Source of the DNA: Didymodactylos carnosus
Taxonomy: Eukaryota > Rotifera > Eurotatoria > Philodinida > Philodinidae
Direction: 5' to 3'
Length of the DNA stretch: 27,468 nucleotides
NCBI GenBank assembly: GCA_905250885.1
Contig: CAJNOQ010001920.1
Coordinates: 1-27,468, forward strand
Position numbers and translations under genes: made by a program. Below, in pieces: positions 11,819 through 21,455 of this stretch. The number at the start of each line of letters is the position of its first letter. Positions within the stretch are counted from its first letter, which is position 1. The notes under the pieces are model-generated. The model saw nothing but the letters and a program-made list of their open reading frames with translations, was not told the DNA's origin and did not search any database.

Positions 11819-11922
11819 TCGTTACTGATGCGTTCGCCAGCAGTAACTAACTTAACACGTAACAGTTTAGCGTGACAAAAATCGTAAAGGTGTGTGATTT
11901 ATACTCGTGAAGGCCGCACTCC

Positions 11923-12437
11923 GTGTTTTTAATGATTAGGGGAACAAGTAAAAGCAAAATGGGTTTTCACTATCAATAATGATTTTTCATTCTGTTTTCC
12001 ACGCTGAGAAAAGTATATCCCACTTTGTTTTCCACTTTACTTTTAAGAGTTTCTACCTTTTCTTTTTTTCATATTTTCTGCCTCAGAAAACTAACCCATC
12101 AATCTGTTTGTTGAACACATGTGAGCGAGAGAACCAGTATAATTTCTGTTTAATTCTCTAATTTTCATCACAATAGAGCATGGCTGGTATCTGAAGATTA
12201 ACATCAACAAGATATTAGTCAAAAAGGATTTGTAACTTCTATCTAAACTTATAAAAGTTTTGCAGTGTTTCTTTTCCGTCAGAAGTGTTCAACTTGCGCT
12301 ATTCTTTTAGTTAGATTCTGTTTTAGATGAAACATCTAAAATGTTTGTTGTTAAATTTGTAATTGATCAGGGTGGAGAAGTTAATTTCGGTCCATTTAAC
12401 TGAAAGTGATAAAACGAAACACCTTGACGATAAAAGA
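11923..12437 (+). repeat. dispersed repeat family B, copy 1
   Basis: Two blocks recur in the same orientation and order further right. Block a (11923-12043, with TTTTTAATGATTAG and CCCACTTTGTTTTCCACTTT) matches 16004-16102. Block b (12372-12437, with GAGAAGTTAATTTCG and TCCATTTAACTGAA) matches 16281-16345. The middle (about 330 bp here, 180 bp in the other copy) does not align by eye. No coding frame is shared. It is probably a non-autonomous mobile element or an old segmental duplication. Confidence 0.65.
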
Positions 12438-12890
12438 ATATTAAAAAAATGGTTTTTTGAAGAACGAAAGACAAAAAGCAGAAACTTTCTGAAAGCAGGG
12501 GGTTGGTACCCCCCCTTCCCAAACGCAACAAAGTGATAAACTACTAATTCAATCGTTATAAAATAAAAAGCAGTTTTCAGTTTTTGCAAGATGTTAACTT
12601 CTTAGGAACAGCAATTCATCTTAGAAGGATTTCGCGTTTTTTTTTCGATCTCAAATCCTGAACTAATAAAAAGCTTCGTATATTTTAGAGTCGATTTCTC
12701 GAGCAGAGTGCTTTTTCTGCTTTATTAGAAGTGCAAGTTTAGTGCATCCGATATCTGTAGCGGACGTCCTATGAAAGTTTCTTATGCAATCTAGATTCTG
12801 TGTCTCATTTGTCTTATCTCTCGAAAAACCTACTCTTCGATTAAAGTAAGTAAATATTTGGAACACGAAATAATACTTTCTAAATTATTT
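12438..12890. other. upstream region of the RRM/coiled-coil gene
   Basis: No supported gene. The frame of the downstream protein stays open back to 12795 but has no Met before 12924. A pyrimidine/T-rich AG ends at 12894, so any promoter and 5' exon should lie here. A run of G and then C residues near 12497-12518 stands out against the AT-rich background. Confidence 0.4.
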
Positions 12891-12892
12891 TT

Positions 12893-12894
12893 AG
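12893..12894 (+). other. splice-acceptor-like AG before the RRM/coiled-coil gene
   Basis: TAAATTATTTTTAG ends here, 29 nt before the ATG at 12924. It could accept a spliced leader or join to an unseen 5' exon; the sequence alone does not decide. Confidence 0.45.
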
Positions 12895-12923
12895 ATCTTC
12901 GTTTTGATGTTAATAAATGTTAT

Positions 12924-14248
12924 ATGGATTTAAAAAAAGATTGCCAGGTTTTTGTTTCTCACATTAATTCCCTTATTACTCATTCTGATTTAGAAAATTA
13001 TTTTTCAAAAAATTACGGACGCCTTGTAAATGTCAAATATAGTCAAAATACTGCCACACTTACATTTGAAAATGTTTCTGTAATTGATCAGATTATGTCC
13101 ACTCAATATCATCGAATAAAGGATCGAGAAATTATTGTTCGACGTTATCGACAGTTTAACAAAACGGAAGATTCAACAGAGATATCGTTACGTGTCTCTG
13201 AATATAAACTGAATGAAACGACAATTAAAAAGTATTTTTCAAATCGATATGGTATTCTAGTCAGTCTAGTGAAAGGCAATAGTAGATCTACTGGTTTTGA
13301 TTATTTTCGTCTCAGATTTAATCATTTTGATATTGTCGATAAAATTCTTCTTAATGTACCACATACAATTGATGGTGTACTTATGGAAATTCATCGTGGA
13401 CGAAAATCTACAATGTCGTCACCCAACACTCAACAAACAACGACATCAGTTATCGATCATCATCGTTCAGAATCAACACTTTCATCTAAAATATCTTCAA
13501 ATGTAAATATAAACGATGTCAATAATTCATTAAACAAATCTGAACATACTTTAGAGAATAACATCGTACAATGTAATAAATACGAACTTGAAATCGAATC
13601 GTCGAAAGATGAACATCTAAATGATGAATACGAATTGAAAAATGAAAATTTAAAATTACAACTTCAAATTAACAATTTGATTTTAGATAAAGAACGTTTA
13701 GAAAAACTTCTTGAACAAAAACAAACAGAACGAGTCTTTATACAACATGAAAGCAAAGAACAATCAGATAAAATCGATTCAATTATATTAGAACATAAGA
13801 AAATTATTGATCAATATGAACAAAATATTGATTCAACTACAAAAAAATTAATGGAAGCTAAAGTAGTTATTGATCAGTTTGAAGAAAACGTGCTGTTCTA
13901 TAAAAATGATAGAAAACGTGAGTACTTTAGTTTGATACGCTGTTATTTTAGCATCGAATAAAATTGTTTTCTCTAGGTCTGTTAGAAGATAAAGAGACTT
14001 TACGCAAAGAAAACGAAAACTTAAAAGCTCAAATTGAAGAAAATAAAAAACAAATAGAGGATCTGTCAATCGAAAATTTAACATTAAAGTCAACGAATGA
14101 TTGTGATAAACAACAACAACAAATGGAAGAACGTCTTAAAAACTTAGAAATGATATTATTACAAGAGACAACAGGAGATAACGATGACAATAACACATCC
14201 TTGCAACAATATGAATCAAAACGAAGAAAAAGACGTAAAAGATATTAA
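12924..14248 (+). CDS. protein with two RRM-like domains and a long coiled coil
   Basis: Not matched to a named family. Exons are 12924-13917 and 13977-14248 (GT-AG, 59-nt intron, 421 aa). Two divergent RRM folds are suggested at about residues 7-75 (RNP2-like VFVSHI, RNP1-like ATLTFEN) and 85-159 (ISLRVSEY, then FRLRFNHF). A Ser/Thr/Asn-rich linker follows to about 215. A highly charged coiled coil (leucine heptads, many E/K/Q) fills most of the remainder, ending in the basic tail KRRKRRKRY, a plausible nuclear localisation signal or RNA contact. RRM proteins bind single-stranded RNA, and the coiled coil implies dimers or partners. The aromatic residues usual in RNP1 are only partly present, so RNA binding is inferred. 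Start: the first in-frame ATG after an acceptor-like AG at 12893-12894. Two out-of-frame ATGs (12907, 12917) precede it, so an additional 5' exon is possible. Confidence 0.75.
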
Positions 14249-14348
14249 TTATTTACAAATAGCAATGTTTATTCCTTTATGTCTAGCGGCTGTTTCTGTT
14301 TATTTTATATCTGACGCTAAGCTAGTAAAGAAATTTTATATAGAGTAA
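14211..14348 (+). CDS. overlapping 45-aa ORF with one membrane helix
   Basis: Not recognised. ATG at 14211 opens a frame different from that of the RRM/coiled-coil gene, overlaps its last 38 bases and continues 100 bases past its stop at 14248. The product has an acidic/polar N-terminus (MNQNEEKDVKDINY), a hydrophobic stretch of about 17-20 residues (IAMFIPLCLAAVSVYFIS) and a basic tail ending LVKKFYIE. That charge pattern and length fit a small single-pass membrane protein. It could be a separate cistron, an alternative 3' end of the upstream gene after alternative splicing, or chance. No acceptor lies right before the ATG, which argues against an independent mRNA. Confidence 0.3.
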   Translation: MNQNEEKDVKDINYLQIAMFIPLCLAAVSVYFISDAKLVKKFYIE

Positions 14349-14640
14349 ACGTTATATTTTTCATTCACTGTATATTCATTTGGTTCATTTTTGTATATTA
14401 GTTCTTTTTTTCACATAGTCTAATTTATTTTACTACCTCTGAAACTTTATGCGTTTATCTCTCTTTGTAAAAAATCTTCGAATCGAGATGGTAGTTTTGC
14501 GTTTATTTATCACATAGATTGATATTGCATTAGATCTCTTGTTGCTGTTATGAAAACCTGTATTTAGATGGTAAATTTATCATTTGTCTCATAGTAAGTT
14601 AGATTAGTTTTTTACACTTTTTTTATATTATATTTTTTTT
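14349..14640. other. 3' flank of the RRM gene, no gene seen
   Basis: T-rich DNA with only very short frames. It ends in a polypyrimidine tract and a CAG acceptor-like site at 14642-14644 that could introduce the ShKT-like exon. No canonical AATAAA is seen shortly after the stop at 14248. Confidence 0.4.
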
Positions 14641-14644
14641 TCAG

Positions 14645-14919
14645 GTGATTTTTGGCTGTCGTATTGTGTTCTGCGTGTTTTATTCGTCATAGAACCAGAA
14701 TATATAAGTATATCTTTGTTATTTATATTCGTATATTTTTTTACGCATATTTCTTCACTTTTTCAAAGAAGGAACTGTTTCATGGAAGAGGATAATAAAG
14801 TTAAGCACCTATGCTCTACATACATTTCATACATAGATGAGCGAAGCTGCATCAAAAGCAACAAACTTTTCGTGAAAAAATGTGCGAAAAGTTGTGTAAA
14901 TTGTAGTACACTCACTTAG
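14645..14919 (+). pseudogene. exon or remnant with a ShKT-like six-cysteine domain
   Basis: The frame is open from an acceptor-like CAG at 14642-14644 to TAG at 14917-14919. Six cysteines lie between 14776 and 14904 with spacing C-x11-C-x11-C-x10-C-x3-C-x2-C. The last four (SCIKSNKLFVKKCAKSCVNC) match the end of the ShKT fold, a small disulfide domain common in secreted animal proteins and appended to many enzymes. A hydrophobic run (LLFIFVYFFTHISSLF) just before it resembles a signal peptide, but no ATG precedes it in frame: two ATA codons sit where a Met would be expected. The only Met, at 14782, falls after the first cysteine. The C2-C3 gap is longer than usual. It is either the last exon of a gene whose first exon I cannot define, or a decayed gene. 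Confidence 0.45.
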
Positions 14920-16003
14920 CTATATTTAGACGTAGACGATATATCATTATTTACAATGTTGCCCCTACTGAGGAACGAACGATTTTCGTGCTTTTGAAAA
15001 CTATTAATTTTCAGTAGGAGGAAAGTTTGTTTCTTAAATTCATAGTCAACGTACATTGAACAGTTTCTCTGAGTTTTTTTTGGATGATCCTGATTGTATT
15101 TGTTATCATCGGTACAGTGCCACTTGTCGTTTGATGTTCGTTTCTGGCGCCCTGCCGTAACTATATGCATTGCTACAAATATTTGGTCCTTTGACTACAG
15201 TTGTATGATAGAATGCTTTCTTTTCCACGTTTTATCACTATATATGATTAAAAAAAAATTGGATTTTGTGTTTATCGGGAGTTAGTAAACAAGTAACGTT
15301 CATCATTCTAACTCTCTTGGCCCTTCACTGTTTTGTCAATATTATAAATATTATATTCTAATTTTTTATGAATAATACAAAATCGATTTTTAGCTGACCA
15401 AAAGCTCGTTCTACGACACTACGTTATTACGGTTAGTAGAGAGAAACGGAGTAAGAATATTTGACGGCTAAACGATACGTATCACTTTGAGCTGGCGCTA
15501 AATACAAAGAATTCTCTATATTGCATACTTTAGTTCCTTTTTTTTTGTTTATCTCTGTTATTTCTTTTTCTTTCATTTTTGTAGTTTGGCTCGAGTCATT
15601 GACATTACAGGTCGGAGATCTTTGATGACTCTCACTTTCCGTGTATAGTCCATGTACTAGTCTTAGAGAAAGGAATCACAAAGCACTATTGAGAAAGCTT
15701 TAAACATTTTACCGAAAAGCAGCTTATCTGAATTATTAGTCATGCAGATGCATAAATTACATTTAAATAATAAAGCAAAAAAGAACGTTTTCATGCGAAT
15801 TTGCTTGTGCATTTGAAGTTATCATTTGTCGTTTGTTGCTCCCGTGTCGGAGCATCACCACTACCATTATTTTTGCTTGAACCTCTGAGCTTTTAGTCTG
15901 TATTTCCTTTCCTAAATGTTTGAGTGGCATTTTAAACAAGACTAAGAGAGAATCGAAGCAGAGCAACACCTTTTTCTGTATTCAACTTTTGCAGGCTACT
16001 TTC
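14920..16003. other. intergenic, no gene recognised
   Basis: Overlapping short frames occur on both strands around 15094-15285 and 14916-15170, without any domain or splice support. A slightly GC-richer patch near 15095-15165 may be a mobile-element fragment. Another such patch lies near 15840-15900. Nothing can be named. Confidence 0.4.
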
Positions 16004-16345
16004 AGTGTTTTTAATGATTAGTGGACAAGCGAGAGCAAAATGAATTTTCACTGTGTTTTCCGCTGAGCAAAAAATATATTCCACTTTGTTTTCTACTTTG
16101 CTGCCAAATATCCCAGATATTCAATAATATTATATGAAAGTTGTTTCGACTTAATTCACGTATTGCAATAAAAATCCCTTCCGGATCGAAATTACCTGTA
16201 GAATTCTGTCGTTTTAGTCAATGGAATAACAATATTACAAACATCACAACAGATCATATGAATTTCTTATTACTGAGGCGATAGAGAAGTTAATTTCGTC
16301 CATTTAACTGAACGTGGTAAAACAAAACTATCGAGACGATAAAAA
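16004..16345 (+). repeat. dispersed repeat family B, copy 2
   Basis: Block a (16004-16102) and block b (16281-16345) repeat 11923-12043 and 12372-12437 in the same order and orientation. Block a here lacks about 22 bp that copy 1 has after TTTTCAC. Just downstream, 16396-16457 repeats the word AAAGTGGAAA and its complement, so the element may extend to about 16457 and contain its own inverted repeats. Confidence 0.65.
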
Positions 16346-16607
16346 GGTTCTCTTCTAGCCGTTATTGGAAGAAATTTTGTGCTGTTTCCGTTTGTCCACT
16401 TTACATTTTAGACCAAAGTGGAAAATCTCACTTTGACGTTAACAGCAAAGTGGAAAGTTCTATTCTGAAAAAAATTCCTATTAAAAAACACTGGCTACTT
16501 TTTCCAAAATTTAGAAACTCTTTCAAATCAAATTTAGACGAAGATTACAATGAGCTTTTGTCAGCTTTACTCTTTATTGTCAGAACAAAACCCAAAACAG
16601 AACAGTT

Positions 16608-16698
16608 GAAGATAAGTCATCGCCAAATCCTATCACCAAGTCGCCAGATTCTACGTGTTTTGACGTTGACGGCAGCGATTTAGTGATGACTTATCTTC
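16608..16698. repeat. inverted repeat with 22-bp arms
   Basis: GAAGATAAGTCATC-GC-CAAATC at 16608-16629 pairs with 16677-16698, differing at two of 22 positions. The 47-nt interior is unpaired and less AT-rich. It could be a small MITE or the centre of a larger element. Confidence 0.7.
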
Positions 16699-17300
16699 AC
16701 CAACAGAACAAGGACAACATCTTTCATTATTTGTGCTCCTGTCACCGGTTCTTATGGCATCAGCAGAGGTTTAGCTTTGACTTGCGATTACACATGTATC
16801 TGAATCAGAGTGCAGCTGTATTATATTAAACGAAGATGGATGTGTAGTTTTTGATCTGTCTAAAATCGAGTACTGTAGACTACTTTATAGTGGTTCAAAT
16901 GATGCTTTTTATTTGTTCTTTTACAAGCGGTATGATTGAGTTAACTTTCAAGCCAATCAGCTTCCTTATCACAAAGCTAACTTTTCTTGTCTGAACAAGG
17001 CCTTTGCACTGATCTCTGTTTGTGCCTAACTTATCCTAACAATTTTATTCCATACTTCCATCTTAGAGTTCCAATCAACGAAATAAAAGAAGGATGTTTA
17101 GCTAGGACTAAACTCAGTCCTCATCCTAACAGACACACAATTAATTTTCTAGATCTTTCCTTAAAGTCACGGGAATTGCATTTTCAGTTAGATAAAAGTA
17201 TGAAATGCTTAGTTATTATTTCTCGGCTATCCTTGCATCTTAGTGAATAGCGGTCTTCTACAGAAAGTCAACTTTTCATTTACTGATATACTCTGTTTGT
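16699..17300. other. upstream region of RTRAF, no gene seen
   Basis: One frame of 80-odd codons (16987-17250) lacks an ATG start and recognisable motifs, so I treat it as non-coding. The RTRAF promoter and 5' outron should lie here, ending in the T-rich acceptor at 17304-17305. Confidence 0.45.
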
Positions 17301-17303
17301 TTT

Positions 17304-17305
17304 AG
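17304..17305 (+). other. candidate trans-splice acceptor of RTRAF
   Basis: CTCTGTTTGTTTTAG ends exactly one base before the A of the start codon at 17306. A cis intron ending there would leave no native leader bases next to the ATG, whereas spliced-leader addition gives a normal mRNA. Confidence 0.55.
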
Positions 17306-20174
17306 ATGCATAACCGTAAACTGATTGCTCTCGATTATTTCAAAAATTATAATCCGCAAGGTACTGCATTTGTTTGTTCAATCATTTAGTTCTAATCACA
17401 GAGTGCACCACTTATACTCTGTTTTTCTTTACAAATATGTGATATTCCTCGAGAATACAGATAAATTACCTTTACCCTCGCGATACCTCTTGTTATAAAA
17501 AAGATTTATGAGTTTTTTTCTGTAAAAACTTCTGATTGTCTAATGACTCATTGTTTTTCCAAAAACATCGCATGTAATATTATGACGGTCTTATTCTTAA
17601 GTGCTGTAATACTTCTAGAACGTTTACACTTTGTAGTAAAAACAGTCTATCGACTCACTGCGGCTGAAAAAATAGGATGTGCACGTACACTATGCAAGAA
17701 AATGCATTAGAAACACTGTATAGTACGTTTCTTTGTAGACGAAAATGACTTTCGTAATATGGTAATATGGTTAGAAGATATGAAGATTCGTTTATACTTG
17801 GTGGATGATCGACAAAATTTGAGAAATGTGCGAAATCCACAATGGAACGATGCATATCAGAAGGTAAGTTAAATTACTCAAAGAATGAGATAAAATATTT
17901 TCAGACTATTATTTGATTTCAGTATTTGCAAGATCTGAAATATCCATATAACGATATAAATGATCGTGCAATTATCAGCGATTGGCTAATTGGTTTAGCA
18001 ATTCGACTAGAATTTGGTGACAATAGTACGTTCTCGGCAGAAATGCAGAATCTTCCACTATTATCTCGAGGCAGCGATCTCGATTAGGGTAATTCCCTTC
18101 GTGTTAAACCAAATTAATTATCTGAAAAAACAAGTAGCTTCTATACCTTACACGGTCTATTGTCTATGTGTAGAGAGCATAGTTGCTAATTGATATATAC
18201 TACGTGGAATAAGCAAAGCAAGTATTTAGTTTTTGACCGGTCGTGAGACATCTTCGAAAAATAGCCTACATATAATTGATTAAATCATTATCTAAGGTTG
18301 TTGCAAACTGACTCGTTTTGAGAAAAACGAATTATAAAAAGAATAAATAATTATTATTCGATTTTGTGAGTTGAGTTGGTAGGCTTCACCGAGGCTAGTT
18401 GAACTTTTTTCTATTTCACGAACTGATTACTGCGGAGATTCTCAGTAGTCTGAATAGAAATCAGGGTTGAAAGTTATACTTTCGCACGCGACTAGTTCAA
18501 ACTTGACGACGCAGAGCACGAGAATCGGTTGTCAGAAAAAAATGATTGGAAAACATATATCGTTTCTGATCAAAAATCGTGAAAACGGAAAAAATAATAT
18601 AACAATTCTTCTATTTTATACAGAAGGTAAAGGTTGGATCCTTTATCCGTCTAACTAAGAATGTTATTGGATCGAGTTAGATATTTACTGTGTATTTGGA
18701 TGTAAAAAGCAACTGATATGCCTTCCGATGTGTGAAACAAACGAAAGAAAGATATTTTAATCGCCATCAGTGAGATCTTTTATGTTCATAATCACAATTT
18801 GCTCGTTTCTCGTTATATTTCAATGGGAGACTTCGTTAGGTTTACATGGGTGGAGGAGCACGTAAATAATCTTGTTTTATGGTGTTTTCAAGTTCACGAT
18901 ACATGTAAACATCTTTCTTCGAAATCAGGATAAAAACCTGTGATGGTCCTTTTTATTTCGGCAATTAATCCACTTTCGTTTTCGTAAGAGTCTAGATCAT
19001 GTCCTGTAGGTTTGACATTATACAGAATAATACGAATAACAATTGAAACGTAGTCCTTACGTTAAAATCTTTTTCAAACATCCATGCATATCTAAGAGGT
19101 AATATTTCTATGTAATCTCACATAGAAATCAACTCCATATACACATTTAGACACCAAACTCGGTCTAAACCGCACAGAATTCAGGCTAACTGAGTTTAAA
19201 GACATAGACCTTCTATACAATATCTTTACCTGCATACAGCTATTAGTAAGACCATTTCCAGTCAACGAAATTACTCATTTCTAAAGGTTGGTTATTCAGA
19301 GTAGAGGTTTTGATTTTGATTTAGTTGACAAATTCAAATCTGTTACATCTGTTAATGAAGTGACAACGAACGGTGACAGTGGCAAATTCAAGAAAGAAAA
19401 TCCATTAGATAATATTGATTGTAAGTAGCAAAAATAAAACAAAAATTTTCGAAGAAAAACTCAAACACGACACGAAAATAGATAAATTTCGATAACGAAA
19501 AAAACACTAAGCCTCAGTTCAAATTTGTACGTGGAGAATCAAATTGGTTCTAACTTTTCTGTTGTATCTTGTACAAGATAAACACTGTTCAATGTTGTCT
19601 CACCGTTTTTAGTTACAAGTCAAGAATTTAAGAAAGGTATGGAAAGATTATGTGATATTTTAGAAATACCACCAAAATTTAATGATACAACTGCTGTTTT
19701 AAGAGTATGTACGTGAAATTACTTTTAATTATATAAATTAGGAACATCTTCGATATATTTTTGTATTTTAGGCTGTAAGTAAAATAATAACTAAGAAACT
19801 TTCAAAAGAAGCAATGGAAAAAGAAAAAATTAAAGAACATGTGAGTGCTGCTATCATTTTTTCTTCATCGTTTTATGTTATTCCTTTTTTCTAATTTTTA
19901 AAGGGTTCTGGCGTGGATTTTTCAGTCGATAAAATATCTTTGGGTTTTGACACTGGTGGTAAGTGTGAAATTGTTTAAGGTGTTTTTTTTTCAGGTATGA
20001 CTGTGTTTTATTTTTCTAGACGCTATCATTAATGAAGCAGCAAAAATTTTGCGTTTATTATATATCCAAGATCTTCGTCTGTTACAAACAAAGATTAACG
20101 AAGCAATTGTAGCTGTTCAGTCAATTGTAGCTGATCCTAGAACAGACCCAAAATTAGGAGTAACTGGACGGTAA
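17306..20174 (+). CDS. RTRAF: RTRAF / hCLE / C14orf166 homologue, eight exons
   Basis: Homologue of RNA transcription, translation and transport factor. In vertebrates it is a subunit of the tRNA-splicing ligase complex with RTCB, DDX1 and FAM98B, and it also associates with RNA polymerase II and cap-binding RNPs. Exons: 17306-17360, 17739-17863, 17923-18025, 19325-19420, 19613-19704, 19772-19840, 19904-19958 and 20020-20174. All are GT-AG and in phase, giving 249 aa (human 244). Conserved blocks in order: MHNRKLIALDY at the N-terminus, FRNMVIWLEDMKIR near 23-36, DWLIGLAIRLEFGDN at 80-94, the family's GFDTGDAIINEAA near 193-205, and the C-terminal KINEAIVAVQSIVADP helix. Oddities: intron 3 is 1.3 kb, far longer than its neighbours, and its acceptor is less certain than the others (see findings). 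The middle linker is the least conserved part. Confidence 0.92.
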
Positions 20175-20460
20175 ATGAAATAAAACTATTTTCTTCAGTT
20201 GTTTGTTCTTTTTCTTTCTCTCTCATCTACCACTATAGTCTCGCTATCAATTGTTTTTGTCTTTCAAAAGAATGTTCTTCACTATTCATGCAAGTAGGAC
20301 AAGAAACAGCGTTTATTGTTCAGTTGTAGGTTTTTCTCGAAAATTGTTGATTATTTCTTTCTTTTAGACAAAATCTACTTCATTTTTAATGTTCTTAGAG
20401 CAATCGTTTATTGTTATAGCATTTTATATTATTTTGCGATGAAACAGGAAAATGAAAAGA

Positions 20461-20466
20461 AATAAA
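20461..20466 (+). terminator. candidate polyadenylation signal of RTRAF
   Basis: AATAAA lies about 290 nt after the stop codon. Another copy at 20179-20184 begins only five bases after the stop and would give an extremely short 3' UTR. Either could be used. Confidence 0.3.
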
Positions 20467-21455
20467 TGATAAAGTCGATAATAATCGATTGTTTTTCTAC
20501 ACTATATAAGAATGCAAAATAATGCTATCTGTCGAGATATTTTTAACTCTTAGATTGGAAAACTTTTCGTGTATTTTAAATAGCATCCAAAATATGAATT
20601 CTTTTCGTTCTCTAGTAAGGATCTATTCGAAACAAATAGTATTTTGCACATGATTAATCCTTGTTGCGTCTTTCTTTCATCATTTTTGATTCATTTCAGA
20701 AGAAGAATGAACTAATTAATTGTATAATAAAATCGTATTCATTTACAGTTGCTGCTACTATATTCGTTTGTATTATGTGAATACAAGTTCAACGCATGGT
20801 AAGTGCTTGGGTGGCAAAATGATATATTCTGTTGACATTCTTTTTCATTTTTTTAGTTTACTTTCATAATGCAAAAATTGGGCTGTGAAAGTAAGCTAAA
20901 CAGTAAGAATATCAGAAAATACCATCAAAAACAGGATTAGTTAAGGATACCACAAAAATTCTAATTAGTAATGATAAACTATCGTAGGCGGCGGACCCGT
21001 TAGGAATCATTGCATGAGAACTATGACAGACGATGTTCCACGACTATCACCGATTTTGATGAAACCAATACAGTATGTAGATCTAGACTAGACACGAATA
21101 GCCTGCAGGTCTCAGCTCAAACAAATGTTTCGGTCAATGGGTGCATGCATTTTAAAAGTAGGTGTCGCTACAAAAAAGGCGGAAAGTTTTGGGTAGTCTA
21201 TAAGAATAAAAATAAATTTTCTCCGTAACTACATGAGATAGAATTAAGATTTTGCCGCCACATATACTCTGAAACGAGCTTTATTTAATGATGATGGCGT
21301 TGAAATTATTAAATGTTTATTACAGTAGAATTGGTGAGTATTTTAAGTGAGAAATAACAGTCTAAAGTTGAAAATGCTTGTTCTTCCAGTCAGCCGAACC
21401 GATAAGCTTGAAAATGGTTTCATTCGATAGTGCCCTTCGAGGTCTACAAGAACCA
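20467..21455. other. intergenic, degraded sequence
   Basis: No supported gene. A less AT-rich patch at 20985-21180 holds a 72-codon frame without an ATG start and without known motifs. TTCTAATTAGTAATGATAA near 20957 resembles a sequence within the arms of the foldback at 21456-22105, so a fragment of the same element may lie here. Confidence 0.4.

Noticed and set aside
12858..12923. 22-residue N-terminal extension of the RRM protein from TTG
   Set aside because: A TTG start is not expected in an animal nuclear gene, and an acceptor-like AG lies at 12893-12894 inside the extension.
16987..17250. 87-codon plus-strand frame upstream of RTRAF
   Set aside because: It begins with TTG, not ATG, shows no domain and lies in the likely outron of RTRAF.
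18467..18658. 63-codon frame inside RTRAF intron 3
   Set aside because: It has no ATG at its start and no similarity to the RTRAF linker. The exon phases close without it.
21010..21228. 72-codon frame in a less AT-rich patch
   Set aside because: It starts with TTG, has no motif and sits among repeat fragments, so it is probably mobile-element debris.
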